Assembly: GCA_001599755.1 (NCBI GenBank)
Contig: BCHX01000003.1
Span: 930,001 to 994,000, forward strand
Reading direction: 5' to 3'
Source: Gliomastix tumulicola
Lineage: Eukaryota; Ascomycota; Sordariomycetes; Hypocreales; Bionectriaceae
DNA: 64,000 nt
The notes under the pieces were generated by a model. The model was not told where the DNA came from, searched no databases, and saw nothing but the letters and a program-made list of their open reading frames with translations. The position numbers and the translations under genes were made by a program. Positions 20,227 to 31,391 of the stretch are shown here, piece after piece. The number at the start of each line of letters is the position of its first letter. The stretch's first letter is position 1.

Positions 20227-21023
20227 GATCGCTACAGGGGACGGGAAACTGAGTATCTCAATTGACCTATGTTTTCGGTTGTTGGATTGTGCAAGGGAGG
20301 AGGATTATGTATCCAGCTATTATTCTTGTCACTTGAGATCTAGGGTATGTCATATATAAGGATCTAAGGATACGTGATGATGGTGAACTCCCCCGCAGAA
20401 AGCCAGCTCTTACCGAGGCACTAACTCACTGATAAACTTGAGCTCTACCGATCAGCAAATAACGAGAGCCTGTAAATTCCCGACTACCGTCGTCATAGCC
20501 GGTGGACATTGAATACTACCGGAGCTCCACCTAGCTCCGATATCGATCTCTTAACATCAGTCAGCTCCCCAGGGCGCCCCCAACGCCACACCCTTTCCAA
20601 CACTGGAGCTCGTGCTCGCGAGGCGAAATGATGCCATCGATAACGGCCTCCCGTCCCTTGAGGCTGGCTAGCCTTGCCTCCTCTGAATATCTTCAAGACT
20701 TTGAATTCCGTCGACTTGTTTTCCAGATATCCTCGAGCATATCCGTAAGTGAGTGGCTCAATATCAAGACAAGGGACCCGCGCTGTAAGGTACATCGGCT
20801 TTGATTTGTCATGAAGTCCAGTGGACTGAAGTTGACCTCGAGGAGGGAAGGTGCTTCTAGAGTCTAGCTTCAAGACCAAGACGATGTGGCGTGAAAGGAG
20901 GTGGACCTCTGCACCCCAGATCACTTCATTAGCGCCAGCCTGAGATATAAAGAAATTGTGCCACCTGTTTACAAACGTCTCTCGCTCCTGAATGCATGGG
21001 AAATCTACCAGATCCTCAGCATC
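20227..21023. other. Divergent intergenic region, MDR enzyme and sulfur transporter
   Basis: About 800 bp between start codons. A TATATAAG motif lies at 20352-20359, about 130 bp upstream of the MDR start when read on the minus strand. A 238-codon minus-strand frame that begins inside the transporter gene and covers 20493-21209 has no recognisable domain. Confidence 0.5.
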
Positions 21024-22074
21024 ATGGCAGGGCTTCTCTCCGGCACGGCATTCGGAGCCGCTATGCTGGCTGCCGGCTTCCACCACCCCTCCATTGTCAT
21101 CGCCCAGCTCAAGTTTGAGAATTACCACATGATCCAAGCCTTCCTGACGGCAACGGCAACCAGCGTGTGAGAAGCTCAGCCCTGCGTTCAACCTCAGTAT
21201 TGTAGCCACTAACCTGGAGTCTCTGGACGCACACAGTGTTGTCTACAACATCGCTGAGCGCACGGGGTACCTCTCCCTCTCACCCCGGAGCAACTCGCCC
21301 CTTGGTCTGCTCGCCAAGTACGATGGCAACATCATCGGTGGTGCGCTGCTCGGTGCCGGCATGGGTCTCTCCGGAGCCTGCCCGGGGACTCTCCTGACGC
21401 AGGTCGCGGTCGGCGTCTCGGCGGGCTACTACGCGCTTCTGGGTGCCGTGCTCGGCGGGATCGTGTACACGGGCTTCCTCAGCGGTGCGGTCGCCAGGCG
21501 CAAGGCACAAAAGGGGCTGAAGACGGAGCCGTCGACGTTCGACCGCCAATTGGGGGTATCGAGAGCGACAGCGAGTGTGCTCTTCCAGGTTGCTTGTGCT
21601 GGTGTCGTTGCTGTCACGACGGCGTATGGCCCGTCGGCCCCTGAACCCAGGACCTTGGGACTTGTGGGTGGTCTGTTCATCGGTGGCGCCCAGCTGTTCT
21701 CCATTGTCACGCGTCGATCCATGCTCGGTGTCTCTACTTCATACGAAGAGGCGGGTAACTGGTTCTGGTGGCTTCTTAGGGGCGGCTCTGCGCCAGCGCC
21801 GAGCTCCAAGAACATCGTCTTCGCCTCAGGACTAGTGGGAGGCGCATATACCCTCGCTCGTCTGGTCCCAGAGCTCGTCGAAGCCCACGTGGCTGAGGTT
21901 TCTCCTACCCTGGCTACACTGGGAGGAGTGTTGATGGTCATTGGGTCAAGGTTGGCCGGAGGATGTACGTCTGGGCATGGGATCAGCGGCATGTCGCTCC
22001 TCTCAACGTCGAGCATCATCACTATTGCGAGCACCTTTGCCGCGGGGATCTTGATTGTCTCTGTTGTGCATTGA
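21024..22074 (+). CDS. YeeE/YedE-family sulfur (thiosulfate) transporter
   Basis: Exons are 21024-21166 and 21237-22074 (981 nt, 326 aa), with a 70-nt intron containing CACTAAC. Multiple hydrophobic segments alternate with small-residue loops. The conserved cysteine motifs are GACPGT (about residue 95) and GGCTSGHGISG (about 290). In bacterial TsuA the cysteines of such motifs relay thiosulfate through the membrane. The start at 21024 (MAGLLSGTAFGAAML) opens with a transmembrane helix as in the family. The likely role is uptake of thiosulfate or a related sulfur compound at a membrane. Which fungal membrane is unknown. Confidence 0.88.
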
Positions 22075-22143
22075 TATATTCTCTTTAGGCTCCAATACCA
22101 TTCTGTTTCACAAGCAAGCTTATGCGTTGCGAGTCGAATGTTG

Positions 22144-22633
22144 TCAAGCGGCAGCAGCTTTCCCACAGCCCTTCTTAGCAGTGGCCTCAATCTCAATCTT
22201 CATCTCCTCCTTCATAAGCGTAGCCTGCACCATGGTCGCGGCGGGACGAACCTCTCCAAACCACTTCTTCAGGACAGGCCAGGTTTGAGGGAAGTCCTTG
22301 CCGTCGGGCAAGATATATCGCACCCGAACGACATCTGCAATTGAGGAGCCCGCATCCTCGAGGGCTTTAGCGATGTTGAGGAGGATCTGTTCCGTCTGTT
22401 CCTCGATCTTGGGTGATATTTCACCGGTCTCGTAATTGTAGCTAAATAAATATGTCAGTAAACACCACCCTCAACTATGTTTATAAAGACTTATAATTTC
22501 GACATTGTAGCCGTTTTTTTCTGACTCACCCTGTGGTTCCAGAAACCATGACCCAATCGTCAATAACAACAGCGCGAGAATAACCGATCTCGGCCTCAAA
22601 CGATGAGCCAGAGCTGATGTTGACACGAGACAT
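22144..22633 (-). CDS. RidA (YjgF/YER057c/UK114) enamine/imine deaminase family
   Basis: Exons are 22633-22530 and 22441-22144 (402 nt, 133 aa). The protein starts MSRVNISSGSSFEAEIGYSRAV, has the family turn WVMVSGTTG/YNYETGEI across the intron, LLNIAKALEDAGSSIADVVRVRYIL with the catalytic Arg, and ends in a RidA-type TMVQATLMKEEMKIEIEATA block. The family hydrolyses reactive 2-aminoacrylate and related enamines from PLP enzymes. No mitochondrial presequence is visible, so the cytosolic form is likely. The stop lies 69 bp from the stop of the convergent sulfur transporter. Confidence 0.93.
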
Positions 22634-22959
22634 GTCGATTGGACAATTCTAAGGTAAGCTTCACGGTAAACCTTTAGTGTCAAGAGAACAGAAGGGAAAT
22701 AGGAATCAAGGGTGTGAGAAAGCAAGAGAGGTGTAGAGTGTAAGTCGGAGTCATTTCGCCGATGGTGATTAATTTTCGGGCTAGCGAGTCCGTCGCGGCT
22801 TGACTCATCGCAAGCCATGCAGCTTCCCCTCGCAATCGAGAGAGGCCGTTGCTAGAGCGCCTTTTTTTTAAGGGTGCTGAAGGTATCGTACAAACTACTC
22901 GTACACAGATAATTTTTACATATCATACAGAGCCTGTCCAGGCCTCATCCCGCTCCCTT
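22634..22959. other. Short intergenic spacer between AIM41-like and RidA
   Basis: Promoter and leader of the RidA gene plus the 3' end of the AIM41-like gene. A T-rich run lies at 22862-22870. No gene. Confidence 0.6.
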
Positions 22960-23568
22960 CTATGACTGTTTCGTCTGCTCGGCGACCAATTCCTTGATCA
23001 GTGTTGCCATAACCGTGTTGTCTATCACCTTCCCCTCGGTCGTCTGCTTGAGGTTCTTGATAACGTCGCCGAAGAGCGCCTTGCCCCCCTTGCCCGCTTG
23101 CACCGAGGCTTCGATCTGCTGTGTGATCAAAGGTCGCAGCTGCTCCTCCCCAAGCACCTCGAGACCGCTTGCGTTGATGAACTCCTGCAGGATGCCACCC
23201 TGTACCGACTCGGACTCCGCGATGTCCTCGCGGCCGACCTTCTTCGCCTCGGCAATGTTCTGATCGATGGTGCGCCGCATGCTCATGAGCAGGGTTACGA
23301 GCTGGAGGTCCGTCTCGATGGGCTTGGCCGTCTTGGACGCGTTGAGGTTGGCCGACATGATGGAGCGCAGGACCGACAGGCGCGCCTGGTCCTTGGCTCG
23401 CATGGCATCCTTGAGGGAGCCCTTGAGCTTCTGGAGGTAGGGCGGAGGGACGGGGGCCGCGTCGGAGGAGTAAAGTCGGAGGGATGGGATTTTCGGGTAG
23501 GCAGGCGCTTGGGTCGAGATGCTCTGCCGAGCGGCCCGGACGACGCGCGGTGCGATCCTGGAGAGCAT
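22960..23568 (-). CDS. AIM41: AIM41-type GatB/YqeY-domain mitochondrial protein
   Basis: Single exon from ATG 23568 to TAG 22960 (202 aa). The first ~40 residues (MLSRIAPRVVRAARQS...LRLYSSDA) are a typical mitochondrial presequence. The YqeY domain follows: YLQKLKGSLKDAMRAKDQ, RLSVLRSIMSANLNA, then the C-terminal GatB tail-like fold ending with GKVIDNTVMATLIKELVAEQ. Such proteins resemble the tRNA-binding tail of the GatB amidotransferase. Exact function is unknown. Yeast Aim41 affects mitochondrial inheritance. The open frame extends upstream to 23700, but the start at 23568 gives the better presequence. Confidence 0.9.
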   Translation of the reverse strand: MLSRIAPRVVRAARQSISTQAPAYPKIPSLRLYSSDAAPVPPPYLQKLKGSLKDAMRAKDQARLSVLRSIMSANLNASKTAKPIETDLQLVTLLMSMRRTIDQNIAEAKKVGREDIAESESVQGGILQEFINASGLEVLGEEQLRPLITQQIEASVQAGKGGKALFGDVIKNLKQTTEGKVIDNTVMATLIKELVAEQTKQS

Positions 23569-25707
23569 CGCAAAGACGGACTGGGTCGTACTATCGGCGC
23601 GCGGGCTCTCAATGGAATGTCGGATTGCGGTTCGACAAGCTGTTAGGTGGTGCTTCAGCGTCGTACAGAGCTCGAAGTGATTGATGGAAATTTGCTGCAT
23701 CAGGACTAGCCCAAGTTCGGGTAGTGCTCCGTACTTTCACCTCCACCCTGTTGGAGGTTCTTCAGTGCCTGATGCATCGGAGGGCATTTCGAGCAATGAA
23801 AACTGCTGGTTAGGGAAATATCGGAACATTCAGTTGACCTGGACACTTGGCGCCCCGTCAAAGGCCGGAAGATGTTGATTTGTCCCCTCACGACGTCGGG
23901 AGTTGCGAGGACAAGCAGCATGGGTGCAGCAAGGGCTTCAACCCAGAGTCGCCAACGCCTCTCACATGATATTCAGAGCCCCTGTAAGACCCACGACTCC
24001 ATGATGGCCCCTGCAGTCACGGAAGACATCCGCGACACGGAGCTGGCCTGCTAGACTCCTAGGGCTCCTTTCCTCCCAATCAACAGTTCTTGTCAATGAG
24101 AAGCAGTGATCATGACCCCCCCCCCCAACAAGGTATTATTTGGTCATCTCGTGCAGCTGAGGGAAGCAGCTCGTGACGGGCCCCCTCCCCGGCTCCGGTT
24201 TGAAGGTGACGTCGGCATTTCTTCGCTCGGGCCTCCGTGTCGCTTTGCCTCGAGTCGCAGAGGTGCCCATGAGAGGCGGCAGTCGGGCAGCACTGGGAGC
24301 CAATGGCGATCAAGAGCAGGAAGCCACTCCCGAAGGCACACCTTGTGCAGTAGCATCTGTGCAACCCGGCAGGGAAGCAAAGGAGGCGTGGGCGGGCGGC
24401 AGACGGTCTGGGCAACGGAGTATGCGGAAAAGTCTGGATCTGGTTTGCATGACTACACATGACGCGGGCCGTCATTTGTCTAGTGGCGTTGGTGATGCGA
24501 GACACGGCCCTAGCCGTGGCTTCTAATACCGCCGATGGACCAGCCCAAGACGTGGCATTTTGACCCAACAGCGGCCGACGCGCGGTCTCCCTGCTTACCT
24601 TCCTTTCAAGTCCGAGTGATTGAGATTGTCGACTCATCATGGACGGACCACGGCGGTAAAGTGGATAAACATTAAACACGGATGGGCGTCTAAGACCGGG
24701 AGTAGGGCTGTGATTCGTGAGCCGTCAGTACCAACCCAGACTGCCGGTACCATCAATCTTGATTTGAATTTCCAGAAAGGGGTTCGGGCGGAGGATTCTG
24801 CCACCTCGTCACAAAGAACTGGCATGATGAGAAATTGATTTTTTGCCCCTGCTGTTTTGTTTCGCCCCAGACTGTGACTGTCGCCCAACCTGGGCTTCAA
24901 CTGTTTTCGTCTAGCGCAATTGCTGTCCTGACTCGACCAACGCCCATCCCTTGGTAGAGCTGTTCTGGGGCGCCTCGAGCAGATGCAGGTGCAGCTCGGG
25001 GCCCATTCCCTCCCCCTCTGCTGCATTCTGACCCTCACTGCCTTGGTCCTTTGGTGCTCCCCTGAAGTGCCTATTCCAGCCATCATCAACATTCGGTGCG
25101 TACTAATGGTGACCGGGGAGGAGCCCCGAAAGATAGGCCCTTGAAAGTCCGTTATGCCTTCCCATCTCGACTTATCATTTCCCGATAGTGACCTCGTGGA
25201 CGGGAAGGCGCCAGACAAGCTCTTGCCTTGGAGTTGTGGATGTCGGGGGCACCTGCCTTGATGACTCCGCGTTAGTGTCCTGGGCAGGCGCTCCCAACAT
25301 GCAGCTTCCATCACTGTATGACAGGTCATCTCGCCATCAGGTCGTTACCACCCAGTCGAAGGCCTCTTTAGCATCCACATCCTCCCCATCATCAACACCA
25401 AATCGAACCAGCACCCTAGAAGTTCTGAAAATGGTCAACGGCGCTTCTTGCTTCCCTGCTTGGGATCAGAGACTCCCATCCCTTAGTCGATCCTTGGGTC
25501 TCACGAGGGCCTGCCCTGCGTCTCATTGAAAGCGGATTCATTGACCAAAAATCAAGTCATCAGACAACGCGGCAATCTCACCTCAAGCACTTCCGTCATA
25601 GGCTAACAATTCGCCCCTGGTCGCATACTCCTCCATTTTCCTCCCACGCGATTCAACCACCCCGTCAAACTTCACCATCTAGGGCATTCCCTGGAGGCCT
25701 TTCAACT
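23569..25707. other. Gene-poor intergenic region
   Basis: About 2.1 kb with only short, domain-free open frames on both strands and a C13 run at 24115-24127. The right end is the 3' flank of the methyltransferase gene. I see no gene. Confidence 0.5.
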
Positions 25708-27404
25708 CTAACGACGAGGTTTCTTTCCAATACACACGTATCTGGTGGCGCGTTAGTCCAAAGCGGCGAGTCGGATCATAGCCCGCGAAGGGGCCCTTAC
25801 AGCGGAAAATAGGCCTAGGGAAAAGGTTGCTGGTTAGTCTCGGCTGCAGGATTCTGCCTGGGATCTGGTCACATACCTTCAACGAAGGGTCGTTCGCCTC
25901 CGCTCTTGCTGCCTGCACCAGCTCTTCGAAATCCTCCACTGACATGCTGTTACACCGGTAAGTCTTGGGCTTGTCTGGCACTGCGTCCCTGTAGGCAGAT
26001 ACTAACCCTTTCAGCTGAGTCAAAGGGTAGAGGGCGGCTGAATGAAGGAACGTTTGGATGTTCTCGACGTTCATGACGCCCGTGGCCTCATCGCGTGGGT
26101 CTACAGGCATGTTACTGCTCGGCTCTGTTCGTTGGCCAGGACTCAGTGCAACTTACTGGTCGACCACCCGCACATTGGGAGCATCAAAAGCCTCGATTCG
26201 ACTTCTGTGAACCCAGCACTCCTCATCCAGCTTGCAAGTTGAAGCGGCGCTCGTGGATCCTTCCATGGCTGCATGCCGTCGATGTAGTGGCGCGACCACT
26301 TGGACAATGCATGATCTAACCATCGGGAACGTGTAAGCGTCTGCAAGCCAACAAATATCGTCCAGACTTGCCTGGTGTGAGCGTTCCGTTATCAGACTGC
26401 GCGTTGAAGTATACCTCGACCATCTGACACCAACCCCCCGGACGGACGACTCGAAAAATATCTCGGATATAGTTGCGCCATTGGTTCGAATGTATTCCGC
26501 CAGCAACCATGCGGCTGTGGACAATGTCAAATCGATCGGATCGAAAGGTAAAACTTGAGAATGCAAGAAGTCAGGATCTCGTCCAAGCTGACCCAGCAGT
26601 GGCTAACACTCGGGGTTTGGGGATTTGCGTCCTCCTTACGGGCTATTCAGGTCGTCGATTTGCAATTCTAGATTGCTTGGTGGTTCCTCTGGGAGCATGT
26701 GAGGGCTGACGTCGATACCCAGAACCTGATTCAAGTTAGCGAAAAACAGCGAAACGTGTTGGATGTTGCAAGAGATTCGGCCAGTCAGCCCCCTTTCCTT
26801 GGGCGCTAGCGACCTCGACTCAGCTCGCGGCCAGCCGCTTCAGGCGACGCTGTCCATAAATCTGCCATCGCAACATTCTCCAGCGGGGGAACACGCCGAG
26901 GTCGAACTCAGGATGGGCGTCAGTCACAAAGGACGGTCAAACTGACCTTAGCACTGGGGTACTGTTCGGCAACGGCGGCTGCCCACTCCCCACTGCCACA
27001 CCCCAAGTCCAGGACTCGACGCGGCGAGGAGACGGGGGGAAAGATCAGTCGCTGGTCAAAGACATGTTGAAAGACTCGATGGACCGTCGCTAATCGCGCG
27101 ATCTCGCCCTGCGACGAGAACATTAGTATCGTCTATCACGTTCGGCATCGGCACTCCCTACCTCGTCTATGGGAGAAAAGTATGTGCCGTTGGTCAGAGC
27201 ATATCGCTGATACACCCTTCCGTGATACTCGACAGTCTCTGCATAAGTTTCGTCCAGAGGAACGGTTCCGTCACTGGAATTGCATCAGAAAAGCTCCGTC
27301 GAGGCCTTGAGGATATCCTACTCTGTTTCCATGTCTCGGCGCCAGGATGGAATCTGTGTTGTATCGAGCTGGCGATGGTTGTCGACACTTGAGCACCAAT
27401 ATTT
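25708..27404 (-). CDS. LaeA/UMTA-type SAM-dependent methyltransferase, many exons, 5' end unresolved
   Basis: I can splice ten exons: 27404-27322 (5' border uncertain), 27273-27162, 27108-26947, 26725-26640, 26553-26372, 26315-26157, 26100-26007, 25946-25877, 25814-25801 and 25741-25708, giving about 331 aa. Key motifs are TYAETVEYHGRVYQRYALTN, SAM-binding RVLDLGCGSGEWA, GIDVSPHMLP, FDIVHSRMVAGGI, FRVVRPGGWCQMVE, and a family-typical end SVEDFEELVQAARAEA...YFPLYVCIGKKPRR. The fifth intron has a GC donor (CAG/GCAAGT), and exon nine is only 14 nt. The family includes LaeA and many secondary-metabolism methyltransferases. Substrate unknown. The N-terminal part may continue in further exons up to about 27.9 kb. 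No biosynthetic genes lie beside it. Confidence 0.8.
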
Positions 27405-30400
27405 CTGAGCAGACTCGAATCTGCACTTCACCGAGAGCTTGATAAATTAGTACACCAGCAAGTTAGGATGGTTCCGGTGCATACCAACGAAGATTATGGG
27501 ACTTTCTCGACAGGATCTACGCTCGTGTGCGTTATGGGCGGTGGAAGCGGCCAGGCCTGCCCTAGTCAGCGGGAACAGCAGTGACCCTTGTTCCTATGGC
27601 TACGAATCGGCACGGCGAAGACTACCAGACAAACTCCTTGTTATTGCGGCGAGCTTCAGGTCGAAAGTTTCCTTCTCACTGTCAGTTGAGGGGCTGGCCT
27701 TCGGCGCCGACAGCTCTGATGTTGTAGCCGGTGGCAACATTCAATCGTTTTGGTGCTCTGATCTGCAGCTGCGCTGGTTGGACGTACCTTTGCATATAAC
27801 AGTGAACCGCTGTTTGCGATGACAATAGAGCTTTGAACCTCTGCGTCTCTTGTTCAAGGTGGAGTTGGAAGAGGGACGAGAGGAGAACTTGTCCGGATGG
27901 AACGTGTGGTCATTGGGCTGAGGGGGTGTTGGCTCTCCAGCATCGCCGTGTCGAGGTGGAGATATACTGACACCACAGAGCTCACGACTCCTTCGAACTG
28001 GGCCTGCCGAGGATTGGGGTGGGATCCCAGCAGCTACCACTGGTGCATTCTACTGCAATGCATCGCGGTAATGTTGTGTGCGTGCGCATGTGGATGCGCC
28101 TCGGGCGTGGACGCACGTATAATATGCATGTACACGCTTTGGGGCTAGGTGGTATTGGTGAAGGGACAGATGGGATGCTCGATATCCTGAAGCACCCATG
28201 TTAGTCTCGGAAGGCCCTACACTATCTTGTTATGGGCAAATTATCACGGCGTCAAACACACCCACCCCAAGCTTCTATGCTTGTCCAGGCACGGCGCGGG
28301 CTCCTGGCGAACTTTTGGTTCCCTGCCATTGTTCTTACATCCCTGCTTCCATCTACCCTCCCCGAAGCTGACATCTTCGTAGCCGGCTCTAGTGAGCTGG
28401 CCCCGATGGCCCAATGTCAACTGTGCATAAGGCTTTTGACAGCGAAGACTTGGCAGGATACGACATTGGGATATTTACCTGACAATCCGGCACTGGCTCG
28501 CTCCACCTTTCGAGGCAGGTGAAGGGACTATGCTGTGGCTGGCCTGAAAAGTTATCCTATGACGTGGAACTGAGCACTGATTAGGTCAAGCAGTGGTGTG
28601 GTGTCGGGGCACAATGCATATGCCGGCATCGTCTTTGTGTGGCGATACGACACGATTATCCGGGCCTATGCTTGCCTCCAGCCTTTGGTGGCCACCCTGA
28701 TGGGTTGTCTGAGGTTCCCTGAGGGTTCCCAGCACTCTGGGTCGTATCCCTCCCTGACTGATGTTTTGCCGTTTGATGGGACGGGAAGGAAGGCTGGCTC
28801 GGGAGAGCGGGGACACAAAAACTGCGAAACCCATGGTGGAAGTACAAACCTGGTCCTGGAGGGAGGAAAGCGACTTCGGGGGGTCCTTTTCCATGCACGC
28901 CCCCCCCCCTTCATTACCCTGAGCTGTACTCTGTACGGCAAAGATCTGGTATCTGACCTCCCTACTGAAATAAACAGCCTACCTGCTGGCTCAGGGCTCT
29001 CACCGACGGATCATAGCGGCAGGGGTCAGCAGGTCTCATTGTGTAAAATCGGGTCTGAACGCGTGCGCGGACGAGGCCCGTGACTTTGGAAGGATCCGTT
29101 TTCCGTCGACTTCCTTTTCACGTCCCTTTGAGGCTAATTTGCCCTCACCGCCACCCTTCCGAATCATGATAGCGCCTCATTAACGTGACAACTAGTACGA
29201 TGGCGGCGAATGGGAGAACTGACGGGCGGTCGACCTGAGGCAGACCAAGACCTCGAATCCCTCAGGCAAGGGCACGGAGGTCTTCCAAGACGCCCAAACG
29301 TACAGAAGAGCCATCGACTACCCGCTACGCCCAGACACAAACCCCTAGCTTAGGAGCCATCGACCTTTGCTAGCAACACATTAGCTGGGTAGATCGATGA
29401 CGATCCTCAGCGCACACCAGCAGTACGTTGCGCCATATTGCCTTCCCTTAGCCTAGCTACAACGTTATACCACTTGGGCAGTGCTTGGGCCTTGGAAGCC
29501 CCCCTCTTATAGTGAGTTGTATGGGCTGTGTTTAGCGGCGACAGTTGAAGCTGTCTGACATTTGAGCGCAACCCCCTGCTGGCTCCTACCCACAACGTCT
29601 CTTCAAGTCTGAAATGACAAGGGTCATTAATCAAACGATTGCGGCGCCGCCGTGTGTCGGTTTTCTCATGGGCGATCAACGGACGGCAGTCAGTCACGGT
29701 ACAGTACAGGGAATATCCTCGTGGAATCCAAGCCGGTGTTTCTTGCACTCGACCGGATGCAACGTTGATTACACAGCCACTCTGATTCCTGTCTCGGAAA
29801 GTCAAGCCAGCGATCGATAGACTGGATAACAAAAATCTAGTCTCGTGTCCCGAGTTTGGAACGGAGCAGATACCTTATGTCGTCCCTTCCGCCAGCAGGT
29901 TTGTCGCCCAGCCCGACGCCCCAGCAGAAGGAGAGGGAAGGAAGGGGTCCCGTGGCTGCGGCCCGCAAGGGCGGAGCCCTCTCATGCGCGGCGAGACAAT
30001 GCTGTCCAATGGGCAATGCGATTCGGGGCAGCTTATGCTCAGTCATCATCCACTGTCAGGCCACGCTCGCAGGTTGGGGTCTGCGAACTTCTGGACGGAA
30101 GCTAGGACGGTCTTCTGGCCGTCCAAAGAACGGGGTATCCTTGGAGAGATTCGCCCTCGAGACGTGCCATTTGCGACGGGCAGTCGTTTGAGGCTTGGCC
30201 ACGAAGACAACTACTCGATATGGGATAGATGAAGGACAAGGATTTGACGAGGACCGACTAGCAGCCCTCCTAATTAGTCCTCGCCGCCTCGGGTCAGGGG
30301 TGCCCTGAGGTTCTGACCCAGACCGTCGGGTCTGGAGCCAACAATGCGGTTCAGTTTAAAATGGAGCAGCCACATCACATCACCGACACCCGTCCGTCAT

Positions 30401-31391
30401 CAGCGCCAAGGTCCACGCAATGGCGAGATGATGGGCGTGTCGAGCTTGTGGATGAGTATGGAGGTTCGAAGACGGAGTCGGCAAGGAAAAAAGCAGAGCC
30501 GAAAACGCGAGGCTGGTCCAGTATCGGCTGCCATTTTCGACCGGCAGTTACTGCACCAAACGCCAATGTAGCGAAAATACGCCGAATGTGTTTAACGTTG
30601 AGGCTTGCTAACTGCCCACGCAGCCCCAATTTTTCGTTATTACCCAAGGGTCATGGGACTCCAATACTCACGTTAGACACGACAAGAGGCCGAGCGAGTG
30701 AGAGTGCTCTCTTTCCCGAAAATTTCATCATCTTGCAGCGCCGGACCGGCTCTAGAAAGAAGCGAAGAAGGGGGCAGGGAAAGACGGACAACCCCTCAGC
30801 CCGTCTCCACCAGAACCCCTGAACGCCGAACCTTTCTTTTGTTTGGGAGTTTTATCCTTCGTCCGTCCCCCTCCGTTTCTCCTGATCCTATTTCCTACGT
30901 GGGTAATCATTCCTCGGCCAAGGCGAGGAGTTGGCCCCCCCGGGGAAATGCTCCGGGAAAAGAGGCTGCATACATCGCTGAACGACGGAGCGAGCTCGAC
31001 ATTTTCGAAGGTTCTTTTCTCCTTAGTCGGCTCCTTACAAGTGGAGTGGGAATTCCTTCTAATAGCAGACCTTGTCAGAAACCCTCCATCCTTTAGAGCA
31101 TGGCTGCCATGCGCGCCCGGCGGAATACAAGGTCCCTGTGGTGGAGCGGCAGCGGAGAGGAGCAAGCGATGGAAGAGGGATTGGCACCTTGGGAACTTCA
31201 ACGAGTTTGATTGTCGAAGGACATTCAGATAAGCAGCGGAAATTAGGGAAAAAGGACTAGAAATAATACATTGCACTCCTTGCTAACAGAGCCCCCGTTT
31301 CCAGAAAAGTCGTAGAGAAAAGGTAAAAAAAAAAAAAAGGAAAGAAAAAAAATACAAGATTGAAGTTGCAGTACTGGATAACCTAAACTGA
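27405..31391. other. Long gene-poor region
   Basis: About 4 kb with no recognisable gene. The left part (to about 28.0 kb) may hold the missing 5' exons of the methyltransferase. A cluster of inverted repeats lies at 30256-30335, and A-rich runs at 31325-31353 flank the Lsb6 3' end. Open frames of 80-174 codons on both strands show no domain. Confidence 0.5.
30256..30335. repeat. Cluster of short inverted repeats
   Basis: Three nearby or interlocking stems can be drawn. GACTA/TAGTC lies at 30256-30278, CCTCGGG/CCCTGAGG (one wobble) at 30287-30310 overlaps GGGTCAG/CTGACCC at 30291-30319, and a perfect 7-bp hairpin CCAGACC-GTCG-GGTCTGG lies at 30318-30335. Confidence 0.6.

Noticed and set aside
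20493..21209. 238-codon minus-strand frame upstream of the sulfur transporter
   Set aside because: It overlaps the first exon of the transporter on the other strand, has no domain, and its composition is not gene-like.
26963..27030. Possible biosynthetic cluster around the methyltransferase
   Set aside because: No polyketide, peptide or terpene synthase, transporter or regulator is found within the window beside it.
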